From: Acidovorax sp.
GTDB taxonomy: Bacteria; Pseudomonadota; Gammaproteobacteria; Burkholderiales; Burkholderiaceae_C
DNA length: 34,855 nt
Direction: 5' to 3'
NCBI GenBank assembly: GCA_018780365.1
Contig: JADMJR010000004.1
Coordinates: forward strand, 1 to 34,855
The translations under genes were made by a program, and so were the position numbers. Below are positions 7,728 to 16,753 of the stretch, in pieces (position 1 is the stretch's first letter; every line of letters begins with the position of its first letter). The notes below the pieces were generated by a model. The model ran no database searches and had not been told where the DNA came from. It saw nothing but the letters and a program-made list of their open reading frames with translations.

Positions 7728-8573
7728 ATGACCTCCTCCGCTTCCGCCGCAGCAAATTCCCAACTCCCCACCATCGCCTTCATCGGCGGCGGCAACATGG
7801 CCAGCGCCATCATTGGCGGGCTGATCCGCCAGGGCCACCCGGCCAGCCAGATCGAAGTGGTCGAGCCCTACGCCCCCACGCGCGAGGCGCTGCTCAAGAA
7901 CTTCGGCCTCACGGCGCAGCCCGAGGCGGGCGCCGCGCTGCAACGCGCCAGCATCGTTGTCTGGGCGGTCAAGCCCCAAACCTTCAAGGACGCCGCCGCT
8001 CAGGCCCAGCCGCACACCCAGCAGGCCCTGCACCTGAGCGTGGCGGCGGGCATCCGCTCGGACAGCATCGCGCAGTGGCTCGCCACCGAGCGCGTCGTGC
8101 GCACCATGCCCAACACGCCCGCGCTGGTGGGCAAGGGCATGAGCGCAATCTACGCACGCCCCGCCGTGACCAGCGCCGAGCGCCAGAGCGTGGAGGCCAT
8201 CATGGCATCCACGGGCGAGTTCCTGTGGGTGGAGAGCGAGACGCAGCTGGACGCCGTCACCGCCCTCTCGGGCTCCGGCCCGGCCTATGTGTTCTATTTC
8301 CTGGAAGCCATGACCCGCGCCGGTGTGGGCATGGGCCTGTCCGCGCAGCAGGCGCACCAGCTGGCCGTGGGCACGTTTGTGGGCGCCTCCGAGCTGGCCC
8401 GCCGCTCCGACGAGTCCCCGGCCGTGCTGCGTGAACGTGTCACCTCCAAGGGCGGCACGACCTATGCGGCCCTGCAGTCGATGGAGGCCAGCGGCGTGTC
8501 GCAGGCGTTCGAGGCCGCCATGCGCGCCGCCGAAAAACGCGCCAACGAACTCGGCAACGAGTTCGGGGCCTGA
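7728..8573 (+). CDS. proC: Pyrroline-5-carboxylate reductase ProC
   Basis: A 281-residue enzyme that reduces pyrroline-5-carboxylate to proline with NAD(P)H, the last step of proline synthesis. The Rossmann dinucleotide motif is FIGGGNMASAIIGGL near residues 18-32. The family motifs VWAVKPQ, VRTMPNTPALVGKGMSAIY, ALSGSGPAYVFYFLEAM and VTSKGGTTYAAL, which build the substrate pocket, are all present. ATG 7728 gives the usual length; an earlier in-frame start would add 54 residues from the upstream repeat. It is a single-gene unit: a family-3 repeat lies upstream and a strong terminator begins 12 nt after the stop. Confidence 0.95.
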   Translation: MTSSASAAANSQLPTIAFIGGGNMASAIIGGLIRQGHPASQIEVVEPYAPTREALLKNFGLTAQPEAGAALQRASIVVWAVKPQTFKDAAAQAQPHTQQALHLSVAAGIRSDSIAQWLATERVVRTMPNTPALVGKGMSAIYARPAVTSAERQSVEAIMASTGEFLWVESETQLDAVTALSGSGPAYVFYFLEAMTRAGVGMGLSAQQAHQLAVGTFVGASELARRSDESPAVLRERVTSKGGTTYAALQSMEASGVSQAFEAAMRAAEKRANELGNEFGA

Positions 8574-8584
8574 CCCCCGGCACC

Positions 8585-8621
8585 CTGTTCACGGCTCTGC
8601 GGGGAATCGTGAACAGTTTTT
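8585..8621 (+). terminator. Intrinsic terminator of proC
   Basis: A perfect 9-bp stem, CTGTTCACG (8585-8593) with CGTGAACAG (8608-8616), encloses a 14-nt loop and is followed directly by TTTTT. It lies 12 nt after the proC stop codon and separates proC from the convergent ubiA. Confidence 0.88.
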
Positions 8622-8673
8622 ATAGCTTTTTTTGCCCTCTGCGCTTACCCATCAAGCGCTAACAGCTATCAAT
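8621..8673. repeat. Dispersed repeat, family 1, copy B (overlaps ubiA stop)
   Basis: The stretch reads TATAGC, a T-run, TGCCCTCTGCGCTTACCCAT, CAAGCGCTAACAGCTATC. The inner part GCGCTTACCCATCAAGCGC is an imperfect palindrome (GCGCTT/AAGCGC). The right end overlaps the ubiA stop codon: on the minus strand the TGA is part of the repeat's TTGATAGCTG edge. The repeat therefore supplies the end of ubiA and fills the convergent proC-ubiA gap after the proC terminator. Confidence 0.7.
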
Positions 8674-9562
8674 TTGTGAGTATCACCCGCACCAGGTAGC
8701 TGCCCGCGATGCCCGCAAACACCGTGGCGCCCAGCCAGTGGTTGATGCGGAAGGCCTTGAAGCAGCCCTCGCGGGTGCGGGTGCGGATGAGGGTGAAATG
8801 CCACACGGCCTGCGCCAGCGCCGCAGCAAGCGCTATGTAAAAAATAGCACCTAGCGCATACGGGGCAAGCGCTACCGCCCAAATACCGATAAAGAGCAGG
8901 TAGAACAGCACAATGCCTGCCACATCCCAGCGCCCCAGGGTGATGGCCGAGGTCTTGATACCGATCTTGAGGTCGTCGTCGCGGTCCACCATGGCGTATT
9001 CGGTGTCATAGGCCAGCACCCAGAACAGGTTGCCCAGCCACATCCACCAGGCAACAAAGGGCACGCTGCCCTGCACGGCGGCAAACGCGATGACGATGCC
9101 AAAGTTGAAGGCAATGCCCAGCACCGCCTGCGGCATGGAGATAAGGCGCTTGGTGAACGGGTAGGCAATGGCCACCAGCACGGCGGGCACGGACCACAGG
9201 ATGGCGGCGGTGTTGGTGGTGAGCACCAGTCCAAACGACACGATGGCCAGCACGGCGCCCAGGCCCAGCGCCTCCTTGACCGACACGGCGCCCGTGGTCA
9301 CGGGCCGTTGTGCCGTGCGCTTGACGTATTTGTCGAAGTCGCGGTCGGCCACATCGTTCACGCAGCAGCCCGCGCTGCGCATGAGGAAGGTGCCCAGCAC
9401 AAACACCACCAGCAGGTGCCAGCCCGGAAACCCGTCGGCCGCGATCCACAACGCAGACAGCGTGGGCCACAGGCACACCAGCCAACCGGCGGGCCGGTCC
9501 CAGCGGATCAGGTCGAGGTAGAGCGAGAAGCGGCTGCGGGGGACGGTGGTGGCGGCGGTCAT
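8669..9562 (-). CDS. ubiA: 4-hydroxybenzoate octaprenyltransferase UbiA
   Basis: A 297-residue membrane prenyltransferase of the ubiquinone pathway that joins a polyprenyl chain to 4-hydroxybenzoate. The first Asp-rich motif is [19 protein letters not shown] and the second is [20 protein letters not shown], both Mg-diphosphate binding sites. About eight to nine membrane helices separate and follow them. ATG 9562 ([20 protein letters not shown]) gives the normal length; the longer frame would add 45 residues encoded by the dps terminator region. Near the C-terminus (8839-8880) a run of codons atypical for this genome coincides with a repeat-like sequence, yet the frame is intact. Confidence 0.93.
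   Translation of the reverse strand: MTAATTVPRSRFSLYLDLIRWDRPAGWLVCLWPTLSALWIAADGFPGWHLLVVFVLGTFLMRSAGCCVNDVADRDFDKYVKRTAQRPVTTGAVSVKEALGLGAVLAIVSFGLVLTTNTAAILWSVPAVLVAIAYPFTKRLISMPQAVLGIAFNFGIVIAFAAVQGSVPFVAWWMWLGNLFWVLAYDTEYAMVDRDDDLKIGIKTSAITLGRWDVAGIVLFYLLFIGIWAVALAPYALGAIFYIALAAALAQAVWHFTLIRTRTREGCFKAFRINHWLGATVFAGIAGSYLVRVILTN
8839..8880. repeat. Repeat-like segment inside ubiA (family 1, copy D)
   Basis: The plus strand reads AAAAATAGCACCTAGCGC, then ATACGGGGCA, then AGCGCTACCGCCC, the same layout as family 1 (ATAGC..TAGCGC, spacer, AAGCGCTA..GCC). It lies within the ubiA coding sequence. On the coding strand the codons here include GTA, CTT, CTA, GGT, GCT, ATT, TTT and ATA in quick succession, while flanking codons almost all end in G or C. 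The encoded residues ([15 protein letters not shown]) fit a membrane helix. Repeat origin is likely but the copy is diverged. Confidence 0.45.
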
Positions 9563-9596
9563 GGGGCGGGATTTTCCCAGATGCAGGCCCGGCAAG

Positions 9597-9629
9597 AAAA
9601 ACGCCCGATGGCCTTGCGGCCACCGGGCG
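9597..9629 (-). terminator. Intrinsic terminator of dps
   Basis: On the minus strand CGCCCGGTGGCC, GCAA, GGCCATCGGGCG forms a GC-rich stem (9602-9629, one internal mismatch) followed directly by TTTTT (9601-9597). It lies about 37 nt past the dps stop and ends 35 nt before the ubiA start, so ubiA should have its own promoter or depend on read-through. Confidence 0.9.
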
Positions 9630-9666
9630 TTCGGTTCACCACGCGGTGAAGTGATTGCTGCTGAAC

Positions 9667-10170
9667 TTATTCTTCGAGCAGCGAGCGCAGCATCCACGCG
9701 GTCTGCTCATGCACCGTGAGGCGCTGGGTCAGCAGGTCGGCCGTGGGCTCGTCGCTGGCTTTGTCGGCCAGGGGGAACAGGCTGCGCGCGGTGCGGGCCA
9801 CGGCCTCGTGGCCTTCGACCAGCACGCGCACCATCTCGAGTGCCTTGGGCGGCTTGGCGGGCGCATCGGGCACCGTGGCCAGCTTGCCGAATTCGGCATA
9901 CGAGCCGGGTGCCACATGGCCCAGCGAGCGGATGCGCTCGGCGATCGGGTCCACCGCGTTCCACAGTTCGGTGTACTGCGCCATGAACATGGTGTGCAGC
10001 GTGTTGAACATGGGGCCCGTCACGTTCCAGTGGAAGTTGTGCGTGGTCAGGTACAGCGTGTAGGTGTCGGCCAGCAGGCGCGACAGGCCCTGGGCAATGG
10101 CGGCGCGGTCCTTGTCGCTGATGCCGATGTTGATGCTGGGGGCGGCGGTGGTCTTGGCGGCTTTGGCCAT
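9667..10170 (-). CDS. dps: Dps family ferroxidase / DNA-protecting protein
   Basis: A 167-residue ferritin-like protein. The ferroxidase residues of Dps are visible: His47 in [11 protein letters not shown] and Asp74/Glu78 in [10 protein letters not shown]. The N-terminus is Lys/Ala-rich ([11 protein letters not shown]), like Dps tails that contact DNA. It should form a dodecamer that oxidises iron with peroxide and shields DNA. ATG 10170 has AAGGAG six nt upstream; a longer frame is an artefact. It ends at a strong terminator and is apparently monocistronic. oxyR lies about 2 kb away, so peroxide control is plausible, but no clear OxyR box was identified. Confidence 0.92.
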   Translation of the reverse strand: MAKAAKTTAAPSINIGISDKDRAAIAQGLSRLLADTYTLYLTTHNFHWNVTGPMFNTLHTMFMAQYTELWNAVDPIAERIRSLGHVAPGSYAEFGKLATVPDAPAKPPKALEMVRVLVEGHEAVARTARSLFPLADKASDEPTADLLTQRLTVHEQTAWMLRSLLEE

Positions 10171-10288
10171 GGAGGCTCCTTCGTTGAAATGCAATCGATG
10201 GATCTGCCGCGCCGCAGAGCCCCTGGCAGGTGTGCCCGGGGCCACAGCGCGGCGGCTCGCGGTCACTTTAGCGCAAGCCCCAAACCCT

Positions 10289-12034
10289 TCATTGCATCTG
10301 GCTCAAATTCCCGATGCGCACCAGCATCTCGGTGAACATCTGCATGTCGGCGTCCAGGTCCACCACTTCCTTGAACTCCTTGGCGTTGTGGGCCGTGTAC
10401 TTCTTGCCCGGCATGGCGGGGCCGAAGTTGATCGCGTTGGGCATGAGCTTGGCCGTGGTGCTGCCCGCCGTGGGCACGGGCTTGGCTTCCAGGCCCGTGG
10501 TGTCGCCAAAGGTGTTGAGCAGCGTGGCCAGCCAGGCGCCCTTGGGGTCGCGCGCCATCCAGTTGCCCTGCTGGTGGTCCACCTCCACGGCCACACCGGC
10601 CTGGGCGCCCCAGGCCTTGACCTTGGCCGAGGTCGCCCGCGTGAGTGCCTCGGGCGTGCTGCCACGGGGCATGCGCACGTTCACCAGCACATCGACCTGG
10701 CCATCCTTCTCGCGGATGAGGTTGGGCGACATCGTGAGCGGGCCCATGAAGTCGTCGCTGTAGGCCAGTCCCAGGGTGCGGCCCAGGTAGTCCACGCCGT
10801 ACAGGTCGGTGAGGTAACGCACGGCCTGCGCGTAGCCATTGGGGGCCAGCGCCACGCCCGACTCCTTCAGGAACAGCGCCAGGCGCGGCAGCGGGTTGAC
10901 GCCCTCTTCGGGGCGCGAGCCGTGGGCCGATGCGCCCGTGACCTTCACGGCCACGGCGGCGCCGTCTTGCGTGACGTCAATGCGGAAGGCGCCGCCCTGC
11001 GGCAGGTACTTCTCGACGAACGCCGCCTTCGCAGCGTTCAGGCGCGCCGCCACGTCGGCGGTGTTGCCGCCCTGCAGCCGGGCCGTGGCGGTCTGCGGCA
11101 CGGCGTTGGTTGAAGCAGCCCCGGCCATGGCGGTGATCGCCGTCGCGCCGGTATTGGCAGCAGGCTGCAGCGGGAACGAGGCGCGCAGCGCGCCCGAGCC
11201 CTTTTCGGCCACCACGGCGGGGTACTTGCTGTCGAGCACGATGTTGTACTCGGGCAGCGCGGTCTTGGCGCGGTAGTACTTCATCGCGTCACCACCGGTT
11301 TCCTCGGTGGTTTCGATCATGAGGCGGATGGTGCGCGCCAGCGGCAGGCCGCTGTCCTTCACGGCCTTCATCGCAAACAGCACGGTGGCGATGGAGCCCT
11401 TGTCGTCGATGGAGCCCCGGCCATACAGATTGCCGCCCACGCGGGTCAGCTTGAAGGGGTCGAGCTTGGTGCCGTCGTCCAGCACCCATTCGTCGGCCAC
11501 CACGGGCACCACGTCGGCATGGGTAAGGATGCCGAACTCTTCGGGGCCGCTGCCGGGCAGCTTCACTTCAAAGATGCGGTTGTCCACGTTGCGGTACTGC
11601 AGGCCGAAGTCGCGCGCCATGCCTTCGACCAGGGTGCCAAAGGCAATGATGGCCGGGTCTTCATGCGGCGGCACCTTGGCAGACCGCACGGTGGGGATGG
11701 CCACCATCTTCGCGGTGGCATCGATCACGGCCGCCTGGTTGCGCAGGCGGTTGTGCAGGCCGAGAAGGCGGCTGATGTTGACCAGGTCATCGCCCGCCAG
11801 GGGCTTGTTCGCTGCATAAACAGCCACGGCGGGTTGCAGCTCGGGCTGCATCTGCGCGGCCAGCGCCAGGAACTGGCGGAAGTCCGCCGCCGCCGCTGCG
11901 CTGGGCGTGGCCGCAATGCGGTCGAGTGCGGGCTTCTTCAGCGTGGCGGCCGTGGTCGCCGTGGTGGAGGGGGGAATGGACGAGCACGCCGTCAACACGG
12001 CGGCCAGGGAGGCGGTCAGCCAGAGCTTCTTCAT
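10289..12034 (-). CDS. Lipoprotein M20-family metallopeptidase (dipeptidase-like)
   Basis: A 581-residue predicted lipoprotein: the signal peptide [19 protein letters not shown] has a lipobox with Cys17, and a low-complexity Thr/Ala linker follows. The M20 zinc-site motifs are in order: LTHADVVPV (His172, Asp174), GRGSIDDKG (Asp210/211) and ETTEETGG (Glu244-245). A dimerisation-type insert and a C-terminal TAHNAKEF histidine follow. It most resembles PepV-type dipeptidases and related carboxypeptidases, here anchored in the cell envelope. ATG 12034 has AGAAGG upstream. It lies between oxyR and dps on the same strand with an independent terminator upstream of it. The exact substrate is unknown. 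Confidence 0.85.
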   Translation of the reverse strand: MKKLWLTASLAAVLTACSSIPPSTTATTAATLKKPALDRIAATPSAAAAADFRQFLALAAQMQPELQPAVAVYAANKPLAGDDLVNISRLLGLHNRLRNQAAVIDATAKMVAIPTVRSAKVPPHEDPAIIAFGTLVEGMARDFGLQYRNVDNRIFEVKLPGSGPEEFGILTHADVVPVVADEWVLDDGTKLDPFKLTRVGGNLYGRGSIDDKGSIATVLFAMKAVKDSGLPLARTIRLMIETTEETGGDAMKYYRAKTALPEYNIVLDSKYPAVVAEKGSGALRASFPLQPAANTGATAITAMAGAASTNAVPQTATARLQGGNTADVAARLNAAKAAFVEKYLPQGGAFRIDVTQDGAAVAVKVTGASAHGSRPEEGVNPLPRLALFLKESGVALAPNGYAQAVRYLTDLYGVDYLGRTLGLAYSDDFMGPLTMSPNLIREKDGQVDVLVNVRMPRGSTPEALTRATSAKVKAWGAQAGVAVEVDHQQGNWMARDPKGAWLATLLNTFGDTTGLEAKPVPTAGSTTAKLMPNAINFGPAMPGKKYTAHNAKEFKEVVDLDADMQMFTEMLVRIGNLSQMQ

Positions 12035-12167
12035 GGGAACCTTCTGTAGAAAGCGGGGCGCAGCCGGACGATGGTCTACGGACACTGCGCAACATGCATG
12101 CCCCAGCTGCACAGGCCAGGTCGGCCAGCGCAGGGGCGGCGCGAGTGTAGCGCCGATTCCCCGTGGC

Positions 12168-12188
12168 AAAAACGCGGCCGCAGGGCCG
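12168..12188 (-). terminator. Intrinsic terminator of recG-oxyR
   Basis: On the minus strand, 2 nt after the oxyR stop, CGGCC-CTGC-GGCCG (12188-12175) forms a compact 5-bp stem with a tetraloop. CG and a run of five T (12172-12168) follow. It should end the recG-oxyR transcript. Confidence 0.75.
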
Positions 12189-12190
12189 GT

Positions 12191-13156
12191 TCAGGACAGG
12201 CGGTTCACGCCCGGCAGCTCGCAGGCGTAAATGGCGTTGCGCAGGGCGGCGATGGCCTCATAACGCGTGAAGCTGCGGCGCCAGGCCAGCACCACGCGGC
12301 GCATGGGCGGCGGGCCGCCGTCTTCCTCGCGGATGGGCAGGTAGCGGATGTAGGTTTCGTCGCTTTTGCGGCGGCGCGACACGGTGAGCAGCGCGTCGCG
12401 CGGCACCGAAAGGCGCGGCACCAGCGTCACGCCCATGCCGGCGGCCACCATGTGTTTGATGGTCTCCAGCGACGAGCCTTCAAACGACTTGCGGATGCCC
12501 TCGGCATTGCTCGCAAACCGGGCGAACTCGGGGCAGACCTCCAGCACATGGTCGCGGAAACAATGGCCCGCGCCCAGCAGCAGCATGGTCTCACTCTTGA
12601 GTTCGGCCGCCGTCACGGATTTTTTGCCCGCCAGCGGGTGTGAGCTGGGCACGGCCGCCATGAAAGGCTCGTCATACAGCGGCGCCATGGCCAGGCCCGT
12701 GTCGGGGAAAGGTTCGGCCAGGATGGCGCAGTCGATCTCGCCGGTGCGCAGCATCTCCAGCAGCTTGACGGTGAAGTTCTCCTGCAGCATCAGCGGCATC
12801 TGCGGCGTGCGCGTGATGGACTGGCGCACCAGCTCGGGCAGCAGATAGGGCCCGATGGTGTAGATCACACCCAGCGTGAGCGGCCCGGCCAGCGGGTCCT
12901 TGCCACGCTTGGCAATTTCCTTGATGGCCGCCGCCTGCTCCAGCACGCTCTGCGCCTGGCGCACGATGTCCTCGCCCAGCGGCGTCACGGTCACCTCGCC
13001 CGCGCTGCGCTCGAACAGCTTCACATCCAGCTCTTCTTCGAGCTTCTTGATGGCCACCGAGAGCGTGGGCTGCGACACGTAGCAAGCATCGGCCGCATGG
13101 CCAAAGTGTTTCTCCCGCGCCACCGCAACGATGTACTTGAGTTCGGTGAGGGTCAT
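12191..13156 (-). CDS. oxyR: Peroxide-sensing LysR-type regulator OxyR
   Basis: A 321-residue LysR-type activator. The N-terminal helix-turn-helix spans TELKYIVAVAREKHFGHAAD and CYVSQPTLSVAIKKLEEEL. The regulatory domain has GHCFRDHVLEVC with the two cysteines at 199 and 208, exactly the numbering of the E. coli peroxide-sensing pair, which separates OxyR from other LysR proteins. It starts 4 nt after the recG stop and its ribosome site AAGG lies within the last codons of recG, so the two genes are co-transcribed and probably coupled. Likely targets are catalase, peroxidase and dps-type genes; direct targets cannot be shown here. Confidence 0.95.
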   Translation of the reverse strand: MTLTELKYIVAVAREKHFGHAADACYVSQPTLSVAIKKLEEELDVKLFERSAGEVTVTPLGEDIVRQAQSVLEQAAAIKEIAKRGKDPLAGPLTLGVIYTIGPYLLPELVRQSITRTPQMPLMLQENFTVKLLEMLRTGEIDCAILAEPFPDTGLAMAPLYDEPFMAAVPSSHPLAGKKSVTAAELKSETMLLLGAGHCFRDHVLEVCPEFARFASNAEGIRKSFEGSSLETIKHMVAAGMGVTLVPRLSVPRDALLTVSRRRKSDETYIRYLPIREEDGGPPPMRRVVLAWRRSFTRYEAIAALRNAIYACELPGVNRLS

Positions 13157-13160
13157 GGTG

Positions 13161-15317
13161 TTATGCCTTGAGATAGTCCGATTTTCCACCCAACCAGCGC
13201 GCCACGTGTTTCGCCGCCAGTTCAGGATACCGGTCCAGCATCTGCGGCGCCAGTTCACGCGCCCATTCGAGCAAATGCGTGTCGGTGGCCAGGTCGGCAA
13301 ACCGCAGCAGCGCATCGCCCGACTGGCGCGCGCCCAGAAACTCGCCGGGGCCCCGGATCTCCAGGTCGCGGCGGGCGATCTCGAAGCCGTCGTTGGTCTC
13401 GGCCATGGCGCGCAGGCGCTCCTTGGCGGTTTCACCCACGCGACCGCTGTCGTTGGTGGCGTACAGCAGCACACAGGCCGAGGCCGCCGCGCCGCGCCCC
13501 ACCCGGCCGCGCAGCTGGTGCAGCTGCGAGAGGCCAAAACGCTCGGCATGTTCGATGACCATGAGTGACGCGTTGGGCACGTCCACCCCCACTTCAATCA
13601 CGGTGGTGCTGACCAGTACGCCCATCTGGCCGCTGGTGAAGAGCGCCATCACGGCCTTCTTTTCGGCGGTGGGCATGCGCGAGTGCAGCAGGCCGACCCT
13701 GCAGCCCGGCAAGGCCTCGCTCAGGTCGGCATGGGTGGCGGTGGCGTTGCTCAGGTCCAGCGCCTCGCTTTCTTCAATCAGCGGGCACACCCAGTAGACC
13801 TGCCGCCCGGCCTCGACTTGCGCGCCGATGCGCTCGATCACTTCGTCCTTGCGGCTGTCGGCAATGAGTTTGGTGACGATGGGCGTGCGGCCTGGCGGCA
13901 GCTCGTCGATGACCGACACGTCGAGATCGGCGTAGTAGCTCATCGCCAAGGTGCGCGGGATGGGCGTGGCACTCATCATGAGCATGTGCGGCTCCATGCC
14001 GTGGGCCGCGAGTTTCTGCCGCAGCGCCAGCCGCTGCGCCACACCAAAACGGTGCTGCTCGTCGATGATGGCCAGCGCCAGGTTCTTGAACTGCACCTGC
14101 TCCTGGATCACGGCGTGCGTGCCCACCACCAGCGCAGCCTCGCCGCTGGCCACCAGCGCGAGCATGGCGGTGCGGTCCTTCTTTTTTTGCCCGCCCACCA
14201 GCCAGGCCACCTTGCGGCCGCGCGCGGCCAGCAGCGGTTCGAGCCAGCCGATCATCTTGGCGAAGTGCTGCTCGGCCAGGATTTCGGTGGGCGCCATCAG
14301 CGCGCACTGCCAGCCCGCGTCCATGGCCAGGCAGGCGGCCAGGGCCGACACCACGGTTTTGCCCGAGCCCACATCGCCCTGCAGCAAGCGGTGCATGGGC
14401 ACCTTTCGGGCCAGGTCCACGGCGATTTCTTCACCCACGCGGCGCTGGGCGGCGGTGAGGCTGAAGGGCAGCACGGCCAAAAGCTGCTCGTGCAGGGGCA
14501 GCGCGCCATCCTGGGCAGGCTGCGGGCGCAGCACCGGGGCGCGCAGCCGGTCACGCTCGCGCCGCGACTGGTACTGCGACAGCTGCTGGGCCAGCAGCTC
14601 CTCGGCCTTCAGGCGCTGCCAGGCCGGGTGGCTGTGGTCTTCCAGCGTGGACAGCGCCACGTCCGGCGTGGGGTGGTGCAAAAATGTGAGCGCCTCACGC
14701 AAGCTGAATGCGCGGTGAAGGCCATTTTGATGGTTAAACCGTGCAATCAACGGCTCGGCGCCGGGTGGCAGTGTGTCCGACAGGTCCACCCGCGCCAGTG
14801 CGCTGACCACGGCACGGCGCAGGTAGGGCTGGGGCAGGCCGGCCGTGGTGGGATAGACGGGCGTGAGCGCGGCAGGCAGCTCGCCGCCCGCCACGCGGAA
14901 CGCCGGGTGCAGCATCTGCCGCCCCCAGAAGCCGCCCTTGACCTCGCCCCGGATGCGCAGGCGAGCCCCCACGGCCATCGTTTTTTGGTGTGAGGGGTAG
15001 AAGCTGAAGAAGCGCAGCTCGCAGCTGCCGCTGTCGTCTTCCACCTGCACCACCAGCTGGCGGCGTGGGCGCAACTGCACCTCACTTGCCACCACGGTGG
15101 CCTCGATCTGCGCCATCTGCCCGTCACGGGCGTTGGCCAGCGGAATGATGCGCGTTTCGTCTTCGTAGCGCAGGGGCAAATGCAGGGCCAGGTCGATGTC
15201 GCGGCGCAGCCCGATTTTTTGCAGCGCCTTCTGCGCCACCGAGGCCCCGCCCTTGGCCGCAGCAGGGGCCGCCGGGGCCTTGGCACTAGGGGAAACTCGG
15301 GGGACGGCGGCAGGCAT
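13161..15317 (-). CDS. recG: ATP-dependent DNA helicase RecG
   Basis: A 718-residue branch-migrating helicase that remodels stalled forks and Holliday junctions. The N-terminal wedge/OB region includes LHLPLRYEDET and VEDDSGSCELRFFSFYPSHQ. Helicase motifs follow in order: LLQGDVGSGKTVVSALA (Walker A), APTEILAEQHF, IIDEQHRFGVAQR (DEQH box), MSATPIPRTLAM, LLHSRMPTAEKKAVM, VSTTVIEVGVDVPNA and QLRGRVGRG. The C-terminus ends with the RecG-type LGARQSGDALLRFADLATD segment. The start at 15317 gives a 25-residue Ala/Pro-rich lead before VAQKALQKIGLRRDIDLALH; a slightly later start is possible. It is divergent from the HD-GYP gene. Confidence 0.95.
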   Translation of the reverse strand: MPAAVPRVSPSAKAPAAPAAAKGGASVAQKALQKIGLRRDIDLALHLPLRYEDETRIIPLANARDGQMAQIEATVVASEVQLRPRRQLVVQVEDDSGSCELRFFSFYPSHQKTMAVGARLRIRGEVKGGFWGRQMLHPAFRVAGGELPAALTPVYPTTAGLPQPYLRRAVVSALARVDLSDTLPPGAEPLIARFNHQNGLHRAFSLREALTFLHHPTPDVALSTLEDHSHPAWQRLKAEELLAQQLSQYQSRRERDRLRAPVLRPQPAQDGALPLHEQLLAVLPFSLTAAQRRVGEEIAVDLARKVPMHRLLQGDVGSGKTVVSALAACLAMDAGWQCALMAPTEILAEQHFAKMIGWLEPLLAARGRKVAWLVGGQKKKDRTAMLALVASGEAALVVGTHAVIQEQVQFKNLALAIIDEQHRFGVAQRLALRQKLAAHGMEPHMLMMSATPIPRTLAMSYYADLDVSVIDELPPGRTPIVTKLIADSRKDEVIERIGAQVEAGRQVYWVCPLIEESEALDLSNATATHADLSEALPGCRVGLLHSRMPTAEKKAVMALFTSGQMGVLVSTTVIEVGVDVPNASLMVIEHAERFGLSQLHQLRGRVGRGAAASACVLLYATNDSGRVGETAKERLRAMAETNDGFEIARRDLEIRGPGEFLGARQSGDALLRFADLATDTHLLEWARELAPQMLDRYPELAAKHVARWLGGKSDYLKA

Positions 15318-15376
15318 GTAGCGGGTTTTACGAACGACAGGAGCAGGGCAAAAAGGCTACCATGGTTACCGTTGAT

Positions 15377-15396
15377 AACGCCTGAAGACGGGCGTT
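15377..15396 (+). other. Hairpin in the leader of the HD-GYP gene
   Basis: AACGCC (15377-15382) and GGCGTT (15391-15396) are perfectly complementary around an 8-nt loop, 22 nt before the ATG at 15419. A GTTA/TAAC inverted repeat lies just upstream (15365-15379). Together they could affect translation or mark an operator in the recG/HD-GYP divergent gap. No function can be assigned. Confidence 0.35.
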
Positions 15397-15418
15397 TATT
15401 CAGAGTCCAGGCCCCACC

Positions 15419-16696
15419 ATGCTCAAGCGCATCCAAATCCAACACCTGACCCTGGGCATGTACCTGCACGAGTTCTGCGGCTCGTGGATGGAGCACCCGT
15501 TCTGGCGCGCCAAGTTCCTGCTCAAAGACCCCAAGGATCTGGCCCGCATCCAGGCCACCGCCATCCACGAATGCTGGATCGACACCGCCAAGGGCCTGGA
15601 CGTGGCCACGGGCACCACCTCGGTGTCGCGCGAAGAGGTGGATGCCAAGATCGAAACCGACTTCAGCCGCCTGGAAGACCTGCCCCCCATCCAGGTGAGC
15701 CTGCCTGTGCCACCGCCGCCCATTCGAAACCGCGTGCCCAACGACATGCAGGGCGAACTCAAGATGGCCGCCGCCATCTGCGTGAAGTCCAAAAAAGCCG
15801 TGGTGTCGATGTTCAACGAGGCCCGCATGGGCCGCGCGGTGGACTCCGTGGGCGCGCAGAACCTGGTGGAAGAAATCTCGGACTCCGTCACCCGCAACCC
15901 GGGGGCGCTGATCAGCCTGGCGCGCCTGAAAACGGCCGACGACTACACCTACATGCACTCGGTCGCCGTGTGTGCGCTGATGGTGGCACTGGCCAAACAG
16001 CTCAAGCTCAACGACGAGCAGGCGCGCCTGGCGGGCATGGCGGGCCTGCTGCACGACCTGGGCAAGGCAGCGGTCCCGATGTCGGTGCTCAACAAGCCGG
16101 GCAAGCTCACCGACAAGGAGTTCACCGTGGTGCGCAGCCACCCGCTGGAGGGCTTCCACATGCTCAAGGAGGGCGGCAACGTGCCCGACGCCGTGCTCGA
16201 CGCCTGCCTGCACCACCACGAAAAAATCGACGGGTCGGGCTACCCCGACAAGCTGCAGGGCGAGGGCATCAGCGTGATCGCGCGCATGACGGCCATCTGC
16301 GACGTGTACGACGCCATCACCTCCGACCGCCCCTACAAAAGCGGCTGGGACCCGTCCGAATCCCTGCGCCGCATGGCCGAGTGGACCAACGACCACTTCG
16401 ATGCGCGCCTGTTCCAGGCCTTCGTCAAGAGCATCGGCATCTACCCCGTGGGCTCGCTGGTGCGGCTGACCTCGGGGCGCATTGGCGTGGTGACCGAACA
16501 GGCCCCCACGGCCCTCACCACGCCCATCGTCAAGGTGTTCTTCTCGACCAAGTCCGACCTGCGCATCCCTCCCGAGCTGGTGGACCTGGCCGCCCCCGGC
16601 TGCAACGAAAAAATCGTGGCCCGTGAAGACCCCGAGAAATGGCGCTTCCCGGACATCGATGAACTCTGGTCGGGGTTTGCCGAAAAGGCCTGGTAG
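15419..16696 (+). CDS. HD-GYP domain phosphodiesterase (DUF3391 plus HD-GYP)
   Basis: A 425-residue protein. Residues 1-~130 form a DUF3391-type N-terminal domain (MLKRIQIQHLTLGMYLHEFC). The HD-GYP domain follows: His180, LLHDLGK (His212-Asp213), His241, HHHEKIDGSGYP (265-276) and CDVYDAITSDRPYK. All metal ligands and the GYP motif are intact, so active hydrolysis of cyclic di-GMP is predicted. No membrane segment or signal peptide is seen, so it is cytosolic. The ATG at 15419 has no strong ribosome site. It is divergent from recG; the following pfkB-like gene begins 57 nt after its stop and may be co-transcribed. The link to a specific behaviour is unknown. Confidence 0.9.
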   Translation: MLKRIQIQHLTLGMYLHEFCGSWMEHPFWRAKFLLKDPKDLARIQATAIHECWIDTAKGLDVATGTTSVSREEVDAKIETDFSRLEDLPPIQVSLPVPPPPIRNRVPNDMQGELKMAAAICVKSKKAVVSMFNEARMGRAVDSVGAQNLVEEISDSVTRNPGALISLARLKTADDYTYMHSVAVCALMVALAKQLKLNDEQARLAGMAGLLHDLGKAAVPMSVLNKPGKLTDKEFTVVRSHPLEGFHMLKEGGNVPDAVLDACLHHHEKIDGSGYPDKLQGEGISVIARMTAICDVYDAITSDRPYKSGWDPSESLRRMAEWTNDHFDARLFQAFVKSIGIYPVGSLVRLTSGRIGVVTEQAPTALTTPIVKVFFSTKSDLRIPPELVDLAAPGCNEKIVAREDPEKWRFPDIDELWSGFAEKAW

Positions 16697-16753
16697 CCCT
16701 GCCCGGCTGATCTGGCCACCATTCCCGTCCCTGCCCTGCCTCGCGCTTCCTCT

